DNA of 64,000 bases from Pseudaquidulcibacter saccharophilus (GCF_019455445.1 NZ_JAHWUS010000001.1:186001-250000); one strand, 5' to 3'; positions 35,775-46,963 are shown, numbered from the stretch's first letter. Numbers and translations: made by a program. The notes: generated by a model not told the origin, from the sequence alone.

Positions 35775-36752
35775 ATGACACCAAAAACCAATGCAGAAGC
35801 CGTTAAAAATCTTCTCGATTTGCTTAAATTAAAGAAAAATGGCGAAGACATTTTTACTGGTCCAATAAACCAAGAAGATTGGGCACGAGTATTTGGTGGG
35901 CAAGTTATTGCCCAAGCACTTTTGAGCGCGTGTGAAACCATTGATGATGGCCGTATGCCGCATTCACTTCATGCCTATTTTATTCGCCCAGGTCGCCCAG
36001 AATTGGCGATTGATTTTAATGTTTCGCGTGACCGCGATGGCAAGAGTTTTTCTGTTCGCCGTATTGCGGCATCACAAAATGGCGGGGATGGCGATAAAAT
36101 CATTCTTAATATGGCATGTTCATTTCAAACCCCAGAAGATGGTTTGGATTATCAAAAACCTATGCCAAAAGTGGCGTCACCCGATGAATTACAAAACGAA
36201 ACCACACTTTATACGCAATTGTTCGAAAATCACCCTGACTTAACGGGCAATATTCCAGAACGTTATAAAAACCATCTTTTGCGACCACGCGCCATAGAAT
36301 TTCGCCCGATTAATCAAGATCGATATGTTGGCACACAATCAACCGAAGCGGCGCAATCATTTTGGTTCCGGCTTGCAGCACCATTGTCTAAAGAAGATAC
36401 CAATAATCAAATTTTACAACGTGCTATTCTTGCCTATACAACAGATTTAATGTTGTTATCGACATGCCTTTTGCCGCATGGAATTAAATTTTATGACGGG
36501 CGTATTCAAGTTGCCAGCCTTGATCACGCTCTTTGGTTTCATGAAGATATTAATCTGAATGAATGGCATTTATATGAGCAATCATCGCCATGGTCCGGTG
36601 GCGGGCGGGGCATGAACCACGGCCTGATTTATAAACAAGATGGAAAACTGGTCGCCAGCGTTGCCCAAGAAGCACTTATAAGAATGCGAAAGGGGCAGGA
36701 AAACCCCGCCCCTTCACATATTCAATCTAATATAATTTCTTTATTAGAGTAA
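35775..36752 (+). CDS. tesB: Acyl-CoA thioesterase II
   Basis: 325 residues with two hot-dog domains. N-terminal QEDWARVFGGQVIAQALLSA and HSLHAYFIRPGRPE, C-terminal ASLDHALWFHEDINLNEWHL with the catalytic Asp, then SSPWSGGGRGMNHGLIY and the Gln in VASVAQEALIR. It hydrolyses medium and long acyl-CoAs to free acids. Starts with AAAGGC upstream. Convergent with the repeat-rich gene, four bases apart. Confidence 0.93.
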   Translation: MTPKTNAEAVKNLLDLLKLKKNGEDIFTGPINQEDWARVFGGQVIAQALLSACETIDDGRMPHSLHAYFIRPGRPELAIDFNVSRDRDGKSFSVRRIAASQNGGDGDKIILNMACSFQTPEDGLDYQKPMPKVASPDELQNETTLYTQLFENHPDLTGNIPERYKNHLLRPRAIEFRPINQDRYVGTQSTEAAQSFWFRLAAPLSKEDTNNQILQRAILAYTTDLMLLSTCLLPHGIKFYDGRIQVASLDHALWFHEDINLNEWHLYEQSSPWSGGGRGMNHGLIYKQDGKLVASVAQEALIRMRKGQENPAPSHIQSNIISLLE

Positions 36753-36756
36753 TTTA

Positions 36757-38787
<2,031 letters not shown>

Positions 38788-39069
38788 ACGACACCCATTC
38801 GTTAATAAAAGGTAAATGTAAATTTCATATGCCTAAAAGCACTTATAGTAATGCGTTTTCAACCCTTTGCACCTATTAGGGGAATCTTAATATTTACGAT
38901 TCTTTTACTATAAGAATTGTGATTATAAATGATGCAGGGGCAAATTTGATGCCAAAATTTTCTTGGTCTTTATTGTGAAATTGCGGGAGAATTAACCATA
39001 ATATTTAGGTTAGAATCACAAATTATTATAGTTTTACTGTAAAAAAATGCAGGAAATATGTGATTATTT

Positions 39070-39741
39070 TTATCGTCGAATAATTTTATCACAATATTTG
39101 GACGTGATTTCATAAAAATCGCGCATATTTTTGAAGGTATCAATCGCGCCAACACTTCGTAATGCTTCATCATGACCTTGGGCAATGTGACCGCCACCCA
39201 AAAAGCCGATAACTTTCATATTTGCAGCACGCGCACCCATTACACCAGAAATGGAATCTTCGATAACCAGACAATCTTCCGGATCATAACCCATATTTTG
39301 TGCGGCAAATAGGAACACATCGGGCGCCGGTTTTGGTCTTTCAACCTGTGAGGCCGAAAATACATTTTCGCCAAAAAAGTCGATAAGCCCAACATTTATA
39401 AGATTGGTTTTCAATTGACCTAAGCGCGTTGTGGACGCCACACAAAACTTGTTACCAAGACTTTGTAATACTTCATCAATACCATCGATTATTTTAAGTT
39501 CAGTTTTATATGCCTCATGGACAAGGTGTTGCATTTGGCGAAAGTCATCTTCTTTGAACTCTATACCAAGTTCTTCGCAAATGGTTTCCCATACAATACG
39601 CGATTGTTTTCCAGAAAAACGGGTTGCCGATTCTTCGGCTGTTATGGGATGGCCAAATGAATTTGCGTAATCAGCGCCTATTTTTGCGGCAATTACTTCG
39701 CTATCGATTAAAACCCCGTCACAGTCAAAAATAACCAACAT
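39070..39741 (-). CDS. HAD-superfamily sugar-phosphatase-like protein
   Basis: 223 residues. Motif I IFDCDGVLIDSE, motif II VASTTRLGQL, then the Lys in QVERPKPAPDVFL, and motif IV IEDSISGVMGARAANM. The pattern and cap length fit the beta-phosphoglucomutase/GPH branch, probably a phosphatase for sugar phosphates. In motif II the usual Ser-Asn reads TT. Transcribed alone; a CtrA box lies 103 bases upstream, shared with the divergent ydcH-like gene. Confidence 0.87.
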   Translation of the reverse strand: MLVIFDCDGVLIDSEVIAAKIGADYANSFGHPITAEESATRFSGKQSRIVWETICEELGIEFKEDDFRQMQHLVHEAYKTELKIIDGIDEVLQSLGNKFCVASTTRLGQLKTNLINVGLIDFFGENVFSASQVERPKPAPDVFLFAAQNMGYDPEDCLVIEDSISGVMGARAANMKVIGFLGGGHIAQGHDEALRSVGAIDTFKNMRDFYEITSKYCDKIIRR

Positions 39742-39843
39742 TTTTCTTTTTTTCCTAAATTACCAAAGCCTTTTGCCGTGATAATGCAAAAACACAAGAT
39801 ATAATTTTATTTAATCCCTGCAATACAGCAAATATTTAAGGCA

Positions 39844-39858
39844 TTAATACATGGTTAA
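39844..39858. promoter_or_regulatory. CtrA box between HAD gene and ydcH-like gene
   Basis: TTAATACATGGTTAA, exactly TTAA-N7-TTAA, followed by CCATGG so that the downstream half also reads TTAACCAT. It overlaps a perfect 14-bp palindrome CATGGTTAACCATG (39850-39863). It is 123 bases from the ydcH-like start and 103 bases from the HAD gene start. Confidence 0.65.
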
Positions 39859-39980
39859 CCATGGTTTGTAACATCTTGTGATATGACAGTTTTATGAAAC
39901 CGTGTTTCCTTATTCATGCTCGCAACTTCATGCGGGCAACCCTTTGATTAGGGTTTAGTCATCATAAGGAGGTAAACTCA

Positions 39981-40154
39981 ATGGCTTTAGAATCACATAT
40001 CCGCGAATTAACTGACAAACATTCAAAACTTGATGCTTTGATTCAAAGAGAAACTAAAAGCCCCTCAGTCGATGATACGCAGCTTAAAGCCATGAAGCTA
40101 CAAAAACTGCGGCTTAAACAAGAATTAGAAGGCCTAAGAAATAAATTAAACTAG
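39981..40154 (+). CDS. YdcH-family (DUF465) small protein
   Basis: 57 residues behind a strong AAGGAGG, starting MALESHIRELTDKHSKLDAL. It is one short coiled coil with the DUF465 pattern: a Leu/His-rich start, a Ser-Pro turn, then LKAMKLQKLRLKQELEGLR. The family is small, basic and of unknown role, very common in alphaproteobacteria and usually highly expressed. The leader (39900-39975) can form two small hairpins, one being ACCCT-ttgatt-AGGGT. A terminator follows. Confidence 0.9.
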   Translation: MALESHIRELTDKHSKLDALIQRETKSPSVDDTQLKAMKLQKLRLKQELEGLRNKLN

Positions 40155-40176
40155 GCGAATATATTTCAGGGAAAAT

Positions 40177-40200
40177 GGGGGCGGGTTTCGCCCCCTTTTT
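40177..40200 (+). terminator. Terminator after the ydcH-like gene
   Basis: GGGGGCG-ggttt-CGCCCCC followed by TTTTT, 22 bases after the stop. Confidence 0.93.
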
Positions 40201-40206
40201 AGTTTA

Positions 40207-40238
40207 AAAATTTGCATGGCAAATTTTGCTCTTCGTTC
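40207..40238. repeat. Repeat hairpin, short copy (family with 11526)
   Basis: AAAATTTGC-atg-GCAAATTTT followed by GCTCTTCGTT. On the minus strand this reads CGAAGAGCAAAATTTGCC, matching the left side of the element at 11540-11558, but the 19-base loop has been lost. It lies between two terminators of convergent genes. Confidence 0.55.
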
Positions 40239-40249
40239 AAATATAAAAA

Positions 40250-40277
40250 ACCCCGCAGAGTGTGCGGGGTCTTTTTT
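40250..40277 (-). terminator. Terminator after efp (bidirectional)
   Basis: ACCCCGCA-gagtg-TGCGGGGT flanked by A6 and T7 runs, so it works on both strands. It serves efp on the minus strand. Confidence 0.9.
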
Positions 40278-40300
40278 TAAATAATCATCACAAAAGATAA

Positions 40301-40876
40301 TTATTGTTCTTTTGCACGCTCTACGTATGAGCCGTCTTCAGTCATAACCACGATTTTTGTACCAGCAGTCAAATATGGTGGAACCAAAGTGCGAACACCA
40401 TTTTCAAGTGTTGCCGGTTTATATGATGATGACGCTGTTTGACCTTTAACCGTTGGTTCAGTGTCGGTGATTTCAAGAACAACGCGGGTCGGAAGCGTGC
40501 ATGCAAGCGCAACTTCGTTGAAAATTGTAAGCCAAACTTCCATATTTTCTTGAAGATAAACCGCATCATTGCCCAAAACGTCTTTTGGAACGCTCATTTG
40601 TTCGTAGTTTTCAGGGTTCATGAATACGAAATTGTCACCATCGTCATAAAGATAGTTGAATTTGATTTCTTCAACGAATGCTTTTTCAACGCTGTCGGTA
40701 GTTTTGTAACGTTCAGTAATTTTGATACCATCGACAATACGGCGCATCTCAACCTGTGTAACAGGGGTGCCTTTACCAGGGTGAATATTCTGAGAATTCA
40801 TAACGACATATAATTTGCCGTCTTCATGCTCAATAACGTTGCCTTTGCGGATAGATGAAGCAATAACTTTTACCAT
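40301..40876 (-). CDS. efp: Elongation factor P
   Basis: 191 residues, three EF-P domains. The modification loop is [10 protein letters not shown], whose Lys is the site for beta-lysylation. The KOW-like N-terminus ([17 protein letters not shown]) and C-terminal [19 protein letters not shown] are typical. EF-P rescues ribosomes at polyproline stretches. The modifying enzyme EpmA is encoded next door in the divergent direction. The window also holds a gene with a ~24-proline run (the S8 autotransporter), an obvious client. Confidence 0.97.
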   Translation of the reverse strand: MVKVIASSIRKGNVIEHEDGKLYVVMNSQNIHPGKGTPVTQVEMRRIVDGIKITERYKTTDSVEKAFVEEIKFNYLYDDGDNFVFMNPENYEQMSVPKDVLGNDAVYLQENMEVWLTIFNEVALACTLPTRVVLEITDTEPTVKGQTASSSYKPATLENGVRTLVPPYLTAGTKIVVMTEDGSYVERAKEQ

Positions 40877-40986
40877 AAAAATCTCTTTTTAATTGAGGAA
40901 GTGGAATTATGCGCTGCCATAAGCTAAAATAAGCAATATTTCAATTGCTTTAGTGTGATTGGTGGCAATTGGACGGATTTGGGCGA

Positions 40987-42021
40987 ATGACAAAGTGGAA
41001 TAAAGATAAATTACAAGACAAATTACCGTTTTTACACGCCCGCAATATTGCCAAGAACGCGATTCGCAATTGGTTTATTTCCCAAAATTTTTATGAGGTT
41101 GAAACCGCCCAATTACAAACATCGCCCGGTAATGAGGTTCATCTTTTGGGGCTTTCAACCATTTGGACAGCACCCGATTTACAAAACCAAGAAATGTTTT
41201 TCGCCACATCACCCGAATTTTCGTGCAAAAAACTTATTGCCGGCGGCATGGAAAGAATATTTGAATTTGCACGCGTTTTTCGTAATCGCGATCTGTCGCC
41301 AATTCATACCCCCGAATTCACCATGCTTGAATGGTATCGCACCAATGAGGATTGGAATAAAGTTATTGAAGACACATTGGCAATTTGCAAGAATGCGGCA
41401 ATTGCAAATGGTGCTGAAAATTATCGCTTTGGTCAAATTTCAATTCCGATTTCAGAACCAACCGAACGCATAACATTGCAACAAGCATTTTTGAAATATG
41501 CGGGGGTTGATATGCTTTCAACCATTACAGAAAATTGCACAACAAATCGCGATGAGTTTGCGCGCCTGTCACTATTATCTGGTGTTAATGTCGATGATAA
41601 TGATAATTGGTCCGATATTTTTACCAAAATTTTAGTGGCAAAAATTGAACCCCATCTTGGCATTAGTGCCCCAACAATATTATGCGAATATCCATTGCCA
41701 GAGGGGGCATTGGCGCAAAAATGCCGCCACGATCCCCGCGTAGTTGAACGGTTTGAGCTTTATATTTGCGGCGTTGAAATTGCCAATGGTTTTGGCGAAT
41801 TAATCGATAGTATTGAACAACGTAATCGCTTTGAGGATGCCATGCGCCAACAAAAAGAAATTTATGGCAAATCATATCCCATTGATGAAGAATTATTAGA
41901 GGCACTAAAACATATGCCACCTACATCAGGCGTCGCATTGGGTTTTGAACGCCTTGTAATGCTTATAAGTGGGGCAAGAAGAATTTCAGATGTGCAATGG
42001 GATGAATTTAAAGGGGGATAA
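40987..42021 (+). CDS. epmA: EF-P lysine lysyltransferase EpmA (GenX/PoxA)
   Basis: 344 residues from the ATG at 40987. A class II lysyl-tRNA synthetase-like catalytic core without the anticodon domain: motif 2 FEFARVFRNRDLSPIHTPEF, then LEWYRTNEDWNKV, and motif 3 GVALGFERLVMLI. The enzyme attaches (R)-beta-lysine to EF-P. Its gene is divergent from efp, 110 bases apart, which supports the assignment over a true LysRS. The aminomutase EpmB, which makes beta-lysine, is not in the window. Confidence 0.93.
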   Translation: MTKWNKDKLQDKLPFLHARNIAKNAIRNWFISQNFYEVETAQLQTSPGNEVHLLGLSTIWTAPDLQNQEMFFATSPEFSCKKLIAGGMERIFEFARVFRNRDLSPIHTPEFTMLEWYRTNEDWNKVIEDTLAICKNAAIANGAENYRFGQISIPISEPTERITLQQAFLKYAGVDMLSTITENCTTNRDEFARLSLLSGVNVDDNDNWSDIFTKILVAKIEPHLGISAPTILCEYPLPEGALAQKCRHDPRVVERFELYICGVEIANGFGELIDSIEQRNRFEDAMRQQKEIYGKSYPIDEELLEALKHMPPTSGVALGFERLVMLISGARRISDVQWDEFKGG

Positions 42022-42091
42022 TATTTTGGCGTGCAAGGGACACTGTCTGAGGAATAATTAATCCCCAAATTTCACGGAATATTATTAATTC

Positions 42092-42364
42092 CTATCCTTC
42101 TTTCGCGCTTGGGCACACAAAAATATAACCCGCAGCACCGTAACAAGTTTTGCTTCCAACACCGTATTTTACATCAAAACGCGAAAATAATTTATAATCT
42201 TCACGCGAAATCGGTAAATATGATGCCACATCAGTCATTAGGCGTTTTTGCGCGCGCATTACTTCGCGAAAATGTTGGGTCGTCGGATTGGTCGCATATA
42301 GGCCAACCACCGCCACAAACGTCAGTAGAAAAAGGCCACCCATATTTGCACTTCGTTTAGTCAT
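42092..42364 (-). CDS. Small membrane-anchored protein (DUF4359-like)
   Basis: 90 residues with one N-terminal membrane helix (GGLFLLTFVAVVGLYATNPT, about 9-28) and a soluble tail ending SKTCYGAAGYIFVCPS with two Cys. The ATNP start after the helix and the YG...VF ending recall DUF4359, but the match is from memory. It is convergent with epmA and divergent from the autotransporter. Function unknown. Confidence 0.55.
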   Translation of the reverse strand: MTKRSANMGGLFLLTFVAVVGLYATNPTTQHFREVMRAQKRLMTDVASYLPISREDYKLFSRFDVKYGVGSKTCYGAAGYIFVCPSAKEG

Positions 42365-42667
42365 ATTTGATCCCCTGCAAATTAAAACTATTCGTAAGTT
42401 CTTGAATCATTTGATGGCGATAATTGGGCAAACAAGCTTACAATTTCACCATTTTTTCAATATCTGTGATATTCATTACATTATTGTTAATTTGCCCAAG
42501 CTGTAAAGCCTTTAAATTGAACACATTGTCGCAGATTGCCCATATTTTTCTTGAACAATTTATTAACATTAAGGCGATTATAAATATTGTAATCATTGGT
42601 GATTCTTTCTGTCTTAAGTTGGTTTCACAATGACGACAAAATAAAAGTTTCACCCGGAGATGTGGAT

Positions 42668-44977
42668 ATGAATACTCGTATGATGTTTTTATTGCTTGCC
42701 GCAAGTTCATCACTTCTTTTGGGTGCATGCGCCGGTGGTGGCGGTGGCGGTGGCGGTAATACAACACCAATAATTGTTTCGCCACCTCCTCCCCCTCCAC
42801 CACCTCCTCCACCGCCCCCTCCTCCGCCACCACCACCACCGCCGCCGCCAGTTGTCGCAGGGGTTGATTATCCCTTAAGCACATCATCGGAATTCAAGCG
42901 TAATTACGCATTATCAACTATAAAGGTGCAATCGGCGTGGGCACGTGGTGCAACCGGCGAAGGAATAAAAGTTGCAGTGATTGATACGGGCGTTGATAAG
43001 GCCCAAACCGATTTGGATGCCAATGTTATCGTAAATGAAGATATTGAAACCGCGCCACGCGCCGCAGATGATTTTGATCGCCACGGAACAATGGTTTCTG
43101 GATTTATTGCCAACGAGTTTAATAATATTGGAACTGTTGGGGTTGCCTTTAAATCAAGCATTTTAGCTTATAGGGTTGATGAGGCCGGAAGCTGTCAATC
43201 GGCTGATGATTGTTCATTACTTGAATCATATATTACAACCGCCATTGACCGCGCAATTTCCAAAGGCACAAAAATTATAAACCTATCACTAGGTTCAGGT
43301 GCAGATAAAACAGGCGCGGCATTTGAATATGCGCTTTTGCGGGCGACAAATGCAGGAATTGTTGTGGTTATTTCATCTGGCAATGATGGCGATATTCAGG
43401 TTGATTGGCCGGGACGTTTTGCGTCAGATGCACGCTTTAAAGGGCGTTTGGTTGTTGTTGGCGCAACAAATTATGATAACACAATGGCGTCTTTTTCCAA
43501 TAAAGCCGGTGAATATAAGGATTATTATTTGGTTGCACCCGGTGCAACATCATTTGATGCCAACGACAAATATATTCCTGGTCAAACTCTTGCGACCGAT
43601 TGCGATGAGCAGAATTCTTGTTATCTGGTTTCTGGCACATCATTTTCCGCACCACAAGTTTCGGGTGCCCTGGCATTATTATTTCAGGCATTTCCCAATT
43701 TAACAGTTGATCAGGCAATTAAAATTATCCTTGATAGCGCAACCGACCTCGGAACCACAGGAATAGATGATGTTTATGGACACGGTCTATTAAATCTTGA
43801 CGCAGCATTTTCGCCAATTGGTAACACCACTTCAAGCACAATAAGTGGTACGCGGGTTTCATTAAATTCATTCAACGCAACCTCAAGCCCTGCATTTGGT
43901 GACGCATTGGGCCGCGCCAATCTGGTTACAGGTATTCGTGATAAATATGACCGTAGCTTTAATCTTGATATTGGTTCGCGTATTAATGCGCCATTATCGC
44001 CAATATTTGCCAATAGTTTTGGAAATGAGCTTGCGCCACAACGAATAGAAACCAAGAATGGTTTCATATCATTTGTTCCACAACTTGCGCCCAATATGGG
44101 TTTAAATAGCTTTGTAAGCGACACCAAAAACCAAAAAGTTTCAGGTGGTGGCCGGTTTGCATTAAATGGGTTTGATGTTGAATATGGTTTTGCCTCTGGT
44201 GGCATGTCGTTATTTAATCAAACTGCCGATAATCCCGTGGGGGATGGGCAGAAATTTGGTCTTTATGCCCTTAGTCAGGCTGAAAATAGCCTAAGCATTG
44301 GTTTACACAAAGATAATTGGGGCTTTGGTTTTATTTCATCACAAAATACAAGATCAAAGTCTTTGCATTATGATGATGCCCGACAGGTAATTAATCAATT
44401 TGATTTTAATTATGCAAACGAAAATAATAAAATTAATTTTGGCATCGGTAATTATTATGAAAATGGCTCGGTTTTAGGGATGCAAATGACTGGCATTAAC
44501 GAAACCCCGCGGGCCGCAACCGGATATTTCAATATTGGTTATTCCCATATTTTTGGAAATCGTTTCTTGTTTAATGCGCGTGCACAATATGCAAAATTGA
44601 GCAATGCAAATTATGGTGAAATTTTCAACGTCTATAAAACCCCATATGCCAACGCATTTGGCCTTGAAATGACGGCCTTTGACAATGCTGGAAATATTGT
44701 TTTTGGAATTGAACAACCGATGCGCGCCTATTCAGGGTCATTGCAATATAATCTTGCAAATGCCTACACCGATTGGAATGTCGATAGCGGTAATAGCGTA
44801 AGAATTATCGGAATTGAGCCAAGCGGACGCGAAATTCGGTATAGTTTGGTACGAAATCAACAAATTTTCCAAACGGGCTATTTTTCATATGGAATTGGGG
44901 GTATAAACGAACGTGGAAATTCCGCCTATTCCAAGCCGGAAGCACATATTTTTATTGGAACTGGTTTTAAATTTTAA
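42668..44977 (+). CDS. Subtilisin-like lipoprotein autotransporter
   Basis: 769 residues from the ATG at 42668 behind GGAG. Lipoprotein signal with lipobox LLLGAC, a Gly run (GGGGGGGG), about 24 consecutive Pro, then an S8 peptidase domain: catalytic Asp in AVIDTGVDK, His in FDRHGTMVSGF, Asn in ISSGNDG, Ser in VSGTSFSAPQVSG. The last ~280 residues look like an autotransporter beta barrel and end in Phe (GTGFKF). This matches SphB1-type surface-anchored subtilases that process other surface proteins. The Pro run probably needs EF-P. Its partner substrate is unknown. Confidence 0.9.
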   Translation: MNTRMMFLLLAASSSLLLGACAGGGGGGGGNTTPIIVSPPPPPPPPPPPPPPPPPPPPPPPVVAGVDYPLSTSSEFKRNYALSTIKVQSAWARGATGEGIKVAVIDTGVDKAQTDLDANVIVNEDIETAPRAADDFDRHGTMVSGFIANEFNNIGTVGVAFKSSILAYRVDEAGSCQSADDCSLLESYITTAIDRAISKGTKIINLSLGSGADKTGAAFEYALLRATNAGIVVVISSGNDGDIQVDWPGRFASDARFKGRLVVVGATNYDNTMASFSNKAGEYKDYYLVAPGATSFDANDKYIPGQTLATDCDEQNSCYLVSGTSFSAPQVSGALALLFQAFPNLTVDQAIKIILDSATDLGTTGIDDVYGHGLLNLDAAFSPIGNTTSSTISGTRVSLNSFNATSSPAFGDALGRANLVTGIRDKYDRSFNLDIGSRINAPLSPIFANSFGNELAPQRIETKNGFISFVPQLAPNMGLNSFVSDTKNQKVSGGGRFALNGFDVEYGFASGGMSLFNQTADNPVGDGQKFGLYALSQAENSLSIGLHKDNWGFGFISSQNTRSKSLHYDDARQVINQFDFNYANENNKINFGIGNYYENGSVLGMQMTGINETPRAATGYFNIGYSHIFGNRFLFNARAQYAKLSNANYGEIFNVYKTPYANAFGLEMTAFDNAGNIVFGIEQPMRAYSGSLQYNLANAYTDWNVDSGNSVRIIGIEPSGREIRYSLVRNQQIFQTGYFSYGIGGINERGNSAYSKPEAHIFIGTGFKF

Positions 44978-44994
44978 TTTTGGGAGAATTTGTT

Positions 44995-45531
44995 TTGAGA
45001 AAACTTTCCATTTTATCAGTGGCATTTTTAGCAATTCTTGGGGCCTGTTCACCAAAAGCTGAAAAGAAAATCCAGGTTACAAATCCTGAAACCGGCGAAA
45101 AAACCGAAGTTGCGGTTAGCAAATCTTTGATGGGCGATAAAGAAACCACCATTACCAATAAAGAAAATGGGGCGACCCTTACGGTTAAAGAAGGTTCTTT
45201 GCCAGCCGAATTCCCGTCTTATATAACGCTTTATCAAGGCGCAAAAAATGTTGCCACCTTACAAGCAAATGATGGCAAAGGCACTGATAACAAAGTGGTT
45301 ATGGTAAATTTCACCACCAATGACGATGCCAATAAAGTTATCGAATTTTATAGCAAACAATTGGCGGCAAATGGTTATACTGCAAAAGGAACCGCAAATA
45401 TGGGTTCTATGGCAATGACATCGCTTATCAACGAAAAAACCGAAGAAGCATTGCAAATTGTCGCCAGTAAAGCAGATAATAAGGATGAAACCGCCGTTCA
45501 GCTTATATTTGCGAAACAACCAAAAAAATAA
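44995..45531 (+). CDS. Lipoprotein of unknown function
   Basis: 178 residues from a TTG at 44995, which has GGGAGA 7-8 bases upstream; this places the signal correctly (MRKLSILSVAFLAILGAC, lipobox LGAC). The rest is a hydrophilic domain with TGEKTEVAVSKSLMGDKETT and a mixed alpha-beta domain ending TAVQLIFAKQPKK. It starts 18 bases after the autotransporter gene, so the two are probably one operon, and it may be a surface partner of the protease. No family recognised. Confidence 0.7.
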   Translation: MRKLSILSVAFLAILGACSPKAEKKIQVTNPETGEKTEVAVSKSLMGDKETTITNKENGATLTVKEGSLPAEFPSYITLYQGAKNVATLQANDGKGTDNKVVMVNFTTNDDANKVIEFYSKQLAANGYTAKGTANMGSMAMTSLINEKTEEALQIVASKADNKDETAVQLIFAKQPKK

Positions 45532-45987
45532 TTATTGCTCTTGTAAATCTGCAATTAAATCTTCAAGCGATTGTTTAAGTGTGGCTAATTTACTATCTGG
45601 CATACATAGGCTTTTTGACATTTCCTGTGGCACATGTTTGCATTGCGTTTTGGTATTTTTTCCCTTTTCAGTAAGTGTGATTTCAACCGCCCGCTCATCA
45701 ATTTTTGAGCGGGTGCGCACCACAAAGCCATCATTTTCAAGACGTTTTAATAATGGCGTCAAAGTGTTGGTATTTAAAAGTGCGCGGTCACAAATATGGG
45801 AAACCGAACATGGGGCATCTTCCCACAAAATCATCAAAACAATATATTGCGGATAAGTAAGCCCCAAGGGTTCAAGTAATGGCTGGTAAAGGCGCGTTAC
45901 CAGACGTGATGCCGCATAAAGTGGAAAGCAAAGTTGTTTATCAAGTAAAAGCAAATCTTCTTGTTCTTGTTTTTTTGTTTGCGTCAT
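45532..45987 (-). CDS. ohrR: Organic hydroperoxide sensor OhrR (MarR family)
   Basis: 151 residues. N-terminal LCFPLYAASRLVTRLYQPLL holds the conserved reactive Cys (near residue 20) used by OhrR to sense peroxides. The winged HTH shows TYPQYIVLMILWED, LLNTNTLTPLLKRLENDGFV and RSKIDERAVEITLTEKG. OhrR represses ohr until it is oxidised. It is the last gene of ohr-gpx-ohrR; an 18-bp palindrome upstream of ohr is the likely operator. Convergent with the lipoprotein gene. Confidence 0.93.
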   Translation of the reverse strand: MTQTKKQEQEDLLLLDKQLCFPLYAASRLVTRLYQPLLEPLGLTYPQYIVLMILWEDAPCSVSHICDRALLNTNTLTPLLKRLENDGFVVRTRSKIDERAVEITLTEKGKNTKTQCKHVPQEMSKSLCMPDSKLATLKQSLEDLIADLQEQ

Positions 45988-45995
45988 CTTTATTC

Positions 45996-46472
45996 CTATG
46001 AATTTAGCATGCTTATAATATCTGGCTCAATTTCATTGGGTGGGGTAATCGGGGCATAGCGGCGAATTGGTTGCCCATTGCGCCCCAAAAGGAATTTTGT
46101 AAAATTCCATTTAATTGCATCCCCCAAACTGCCACCCAATTCGTGTTTAAGCCATTTAAACAACGGATGGGCATTTTTACCATTAACTTCAATTTTGGCA
46201 AACATTGGAAAAGTAACACCGTAATTAATACTGCAAACCTCATTAATTGCATCGGCATCTCCGGGCTCTTGATTGCCAAATTGATTACATGGAAACCCAA
46301 GAATAACCAGACCATCATCCTTATATTTTTTATAAAGTGTCTCAAGTTCGGTAAATTGTGGGGTAAAACCGCAATTGCTTGCAGTATTCACAATTAAAAC
46401 AACCTTGTCCGCAAAATCGCGCATTGAAACTTCTTCGCCGCGTAAAGTCTTTGCCGTAAAATCATAAAACAT
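45996..46472 (-). CDS. Glutathione peroxidase family protein
   Basis: 158 residues. Peroxidatic Cys in [12 protein letters not shown], the second motif [14 protein letters not shown] with the resolving-type Cys, and the Trp motif [11 protein letters not shown] form the Gpx tetrad. Cys-type bacterial enzymes of this family usually use thioredoxin or glutathione to reduce hydroperoxides. It lies between ohr and ohrR, which ties it to organic peroxide defence. Confidence 0.95.
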   Translation of the reverse strand: MFYDFTAKTLRGEEVSMRDFADKVVLIVNTASNCGFTPQFTELETLYKKYKDDGLVILGFPCNQFGNQEPGDADAINEVCSINYGVTFPMFAKIEVNGKNAHPLFKWLKHELGGSLGDAIKWNFTKFLLGRNGQPIRRYAPITPPNEIEPDIISMLNS

Positions 46473-46491
46473 GGTCTGGCGCCTTCGCTAA

Positions 46492-46908
46492 TTATAATAA
46501 AACTAAATCAACATCCACATTACCACGTATGGCATTGGAATATGGGCAGAATTTATGGGTCTCTTTTACCAATTCCCACCCAAGTTCGCGATCTATCCAT
46601 GGAATAGAAATCTCAAGAGTGACTTTTAAGCCAAATCCAACCGGCTCTATTGCGCCAATTCCCACTTTTGCCGTAACTTGAGAACCAGAAATTTTAATTT
46701 TTTTCGTTCCGGCAATATAGTTTAATGCACCGTCAAAACATGCAGCATAACCAGAAGCAAACAATTGCTCAGGATTGGATTTTTCACCACCCGGGCCACC
46801 CATACTTTTGGGAACAGCAAGTTGTAAATCAATTAGACCATCATCACTGCGAACGTGGCCATTACGACCACCTTGAACAGTTGCTTTTGCTTCGTATAAA
46901 ATTTTCAT
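46492..46908 (-). CDS. ohr: Organic hydroperoxide resistance protein Ohr
   Basis: 138 residues, behind AAGGAA. Two active Cys in the OsmC/Ohr fold: FASGYAACFDGAL near residue 60 and HKFCPYSNAIRGN near the end. The Ohr-specific N-terminus MKILYEAKATVQGGRNGHVR and PKSMGGPGG loop separate it from OsmC. It reduces organic and lipid hydroperoxides with lipoylated proteins. First gene of the operon under the palindrome at 46946. Confidence 0.96.
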   Translation of the reverse strand: MKILYEAKATVQGGRNGHVRSDDGLIDLQLAVPKSMGGPGGEKSNPEQLFASGYAACFDGALNYIAGTKKIKISGSQVTAKVGIGAIEPVGFGLKVTLEISIPWIDRELGWELVKETHKFCPYSNAIRGNVDVDLVLL

Positions 46909-46945
46909 AATTTATTCCTTTTAGATAATATAAGGCTTTTGCGAT

Positions 46946-46963
46946 TATATCGCGTGCGATATA
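46946..46963. promoter_or_regulatory. Probable OhrR operator
   Basis: TATATCGC-GT-GCGATATA is an 18-bp perfect palindrome 38 bases upstream of the ohr start. A half-site TTATATCGAT follows at 46971. AT-rich flanks look like a promoter. The remaining sequence to 47213 shows only AT-rich DNA and the sdhB ribosome site AGGGA. Confidence 0.7.
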
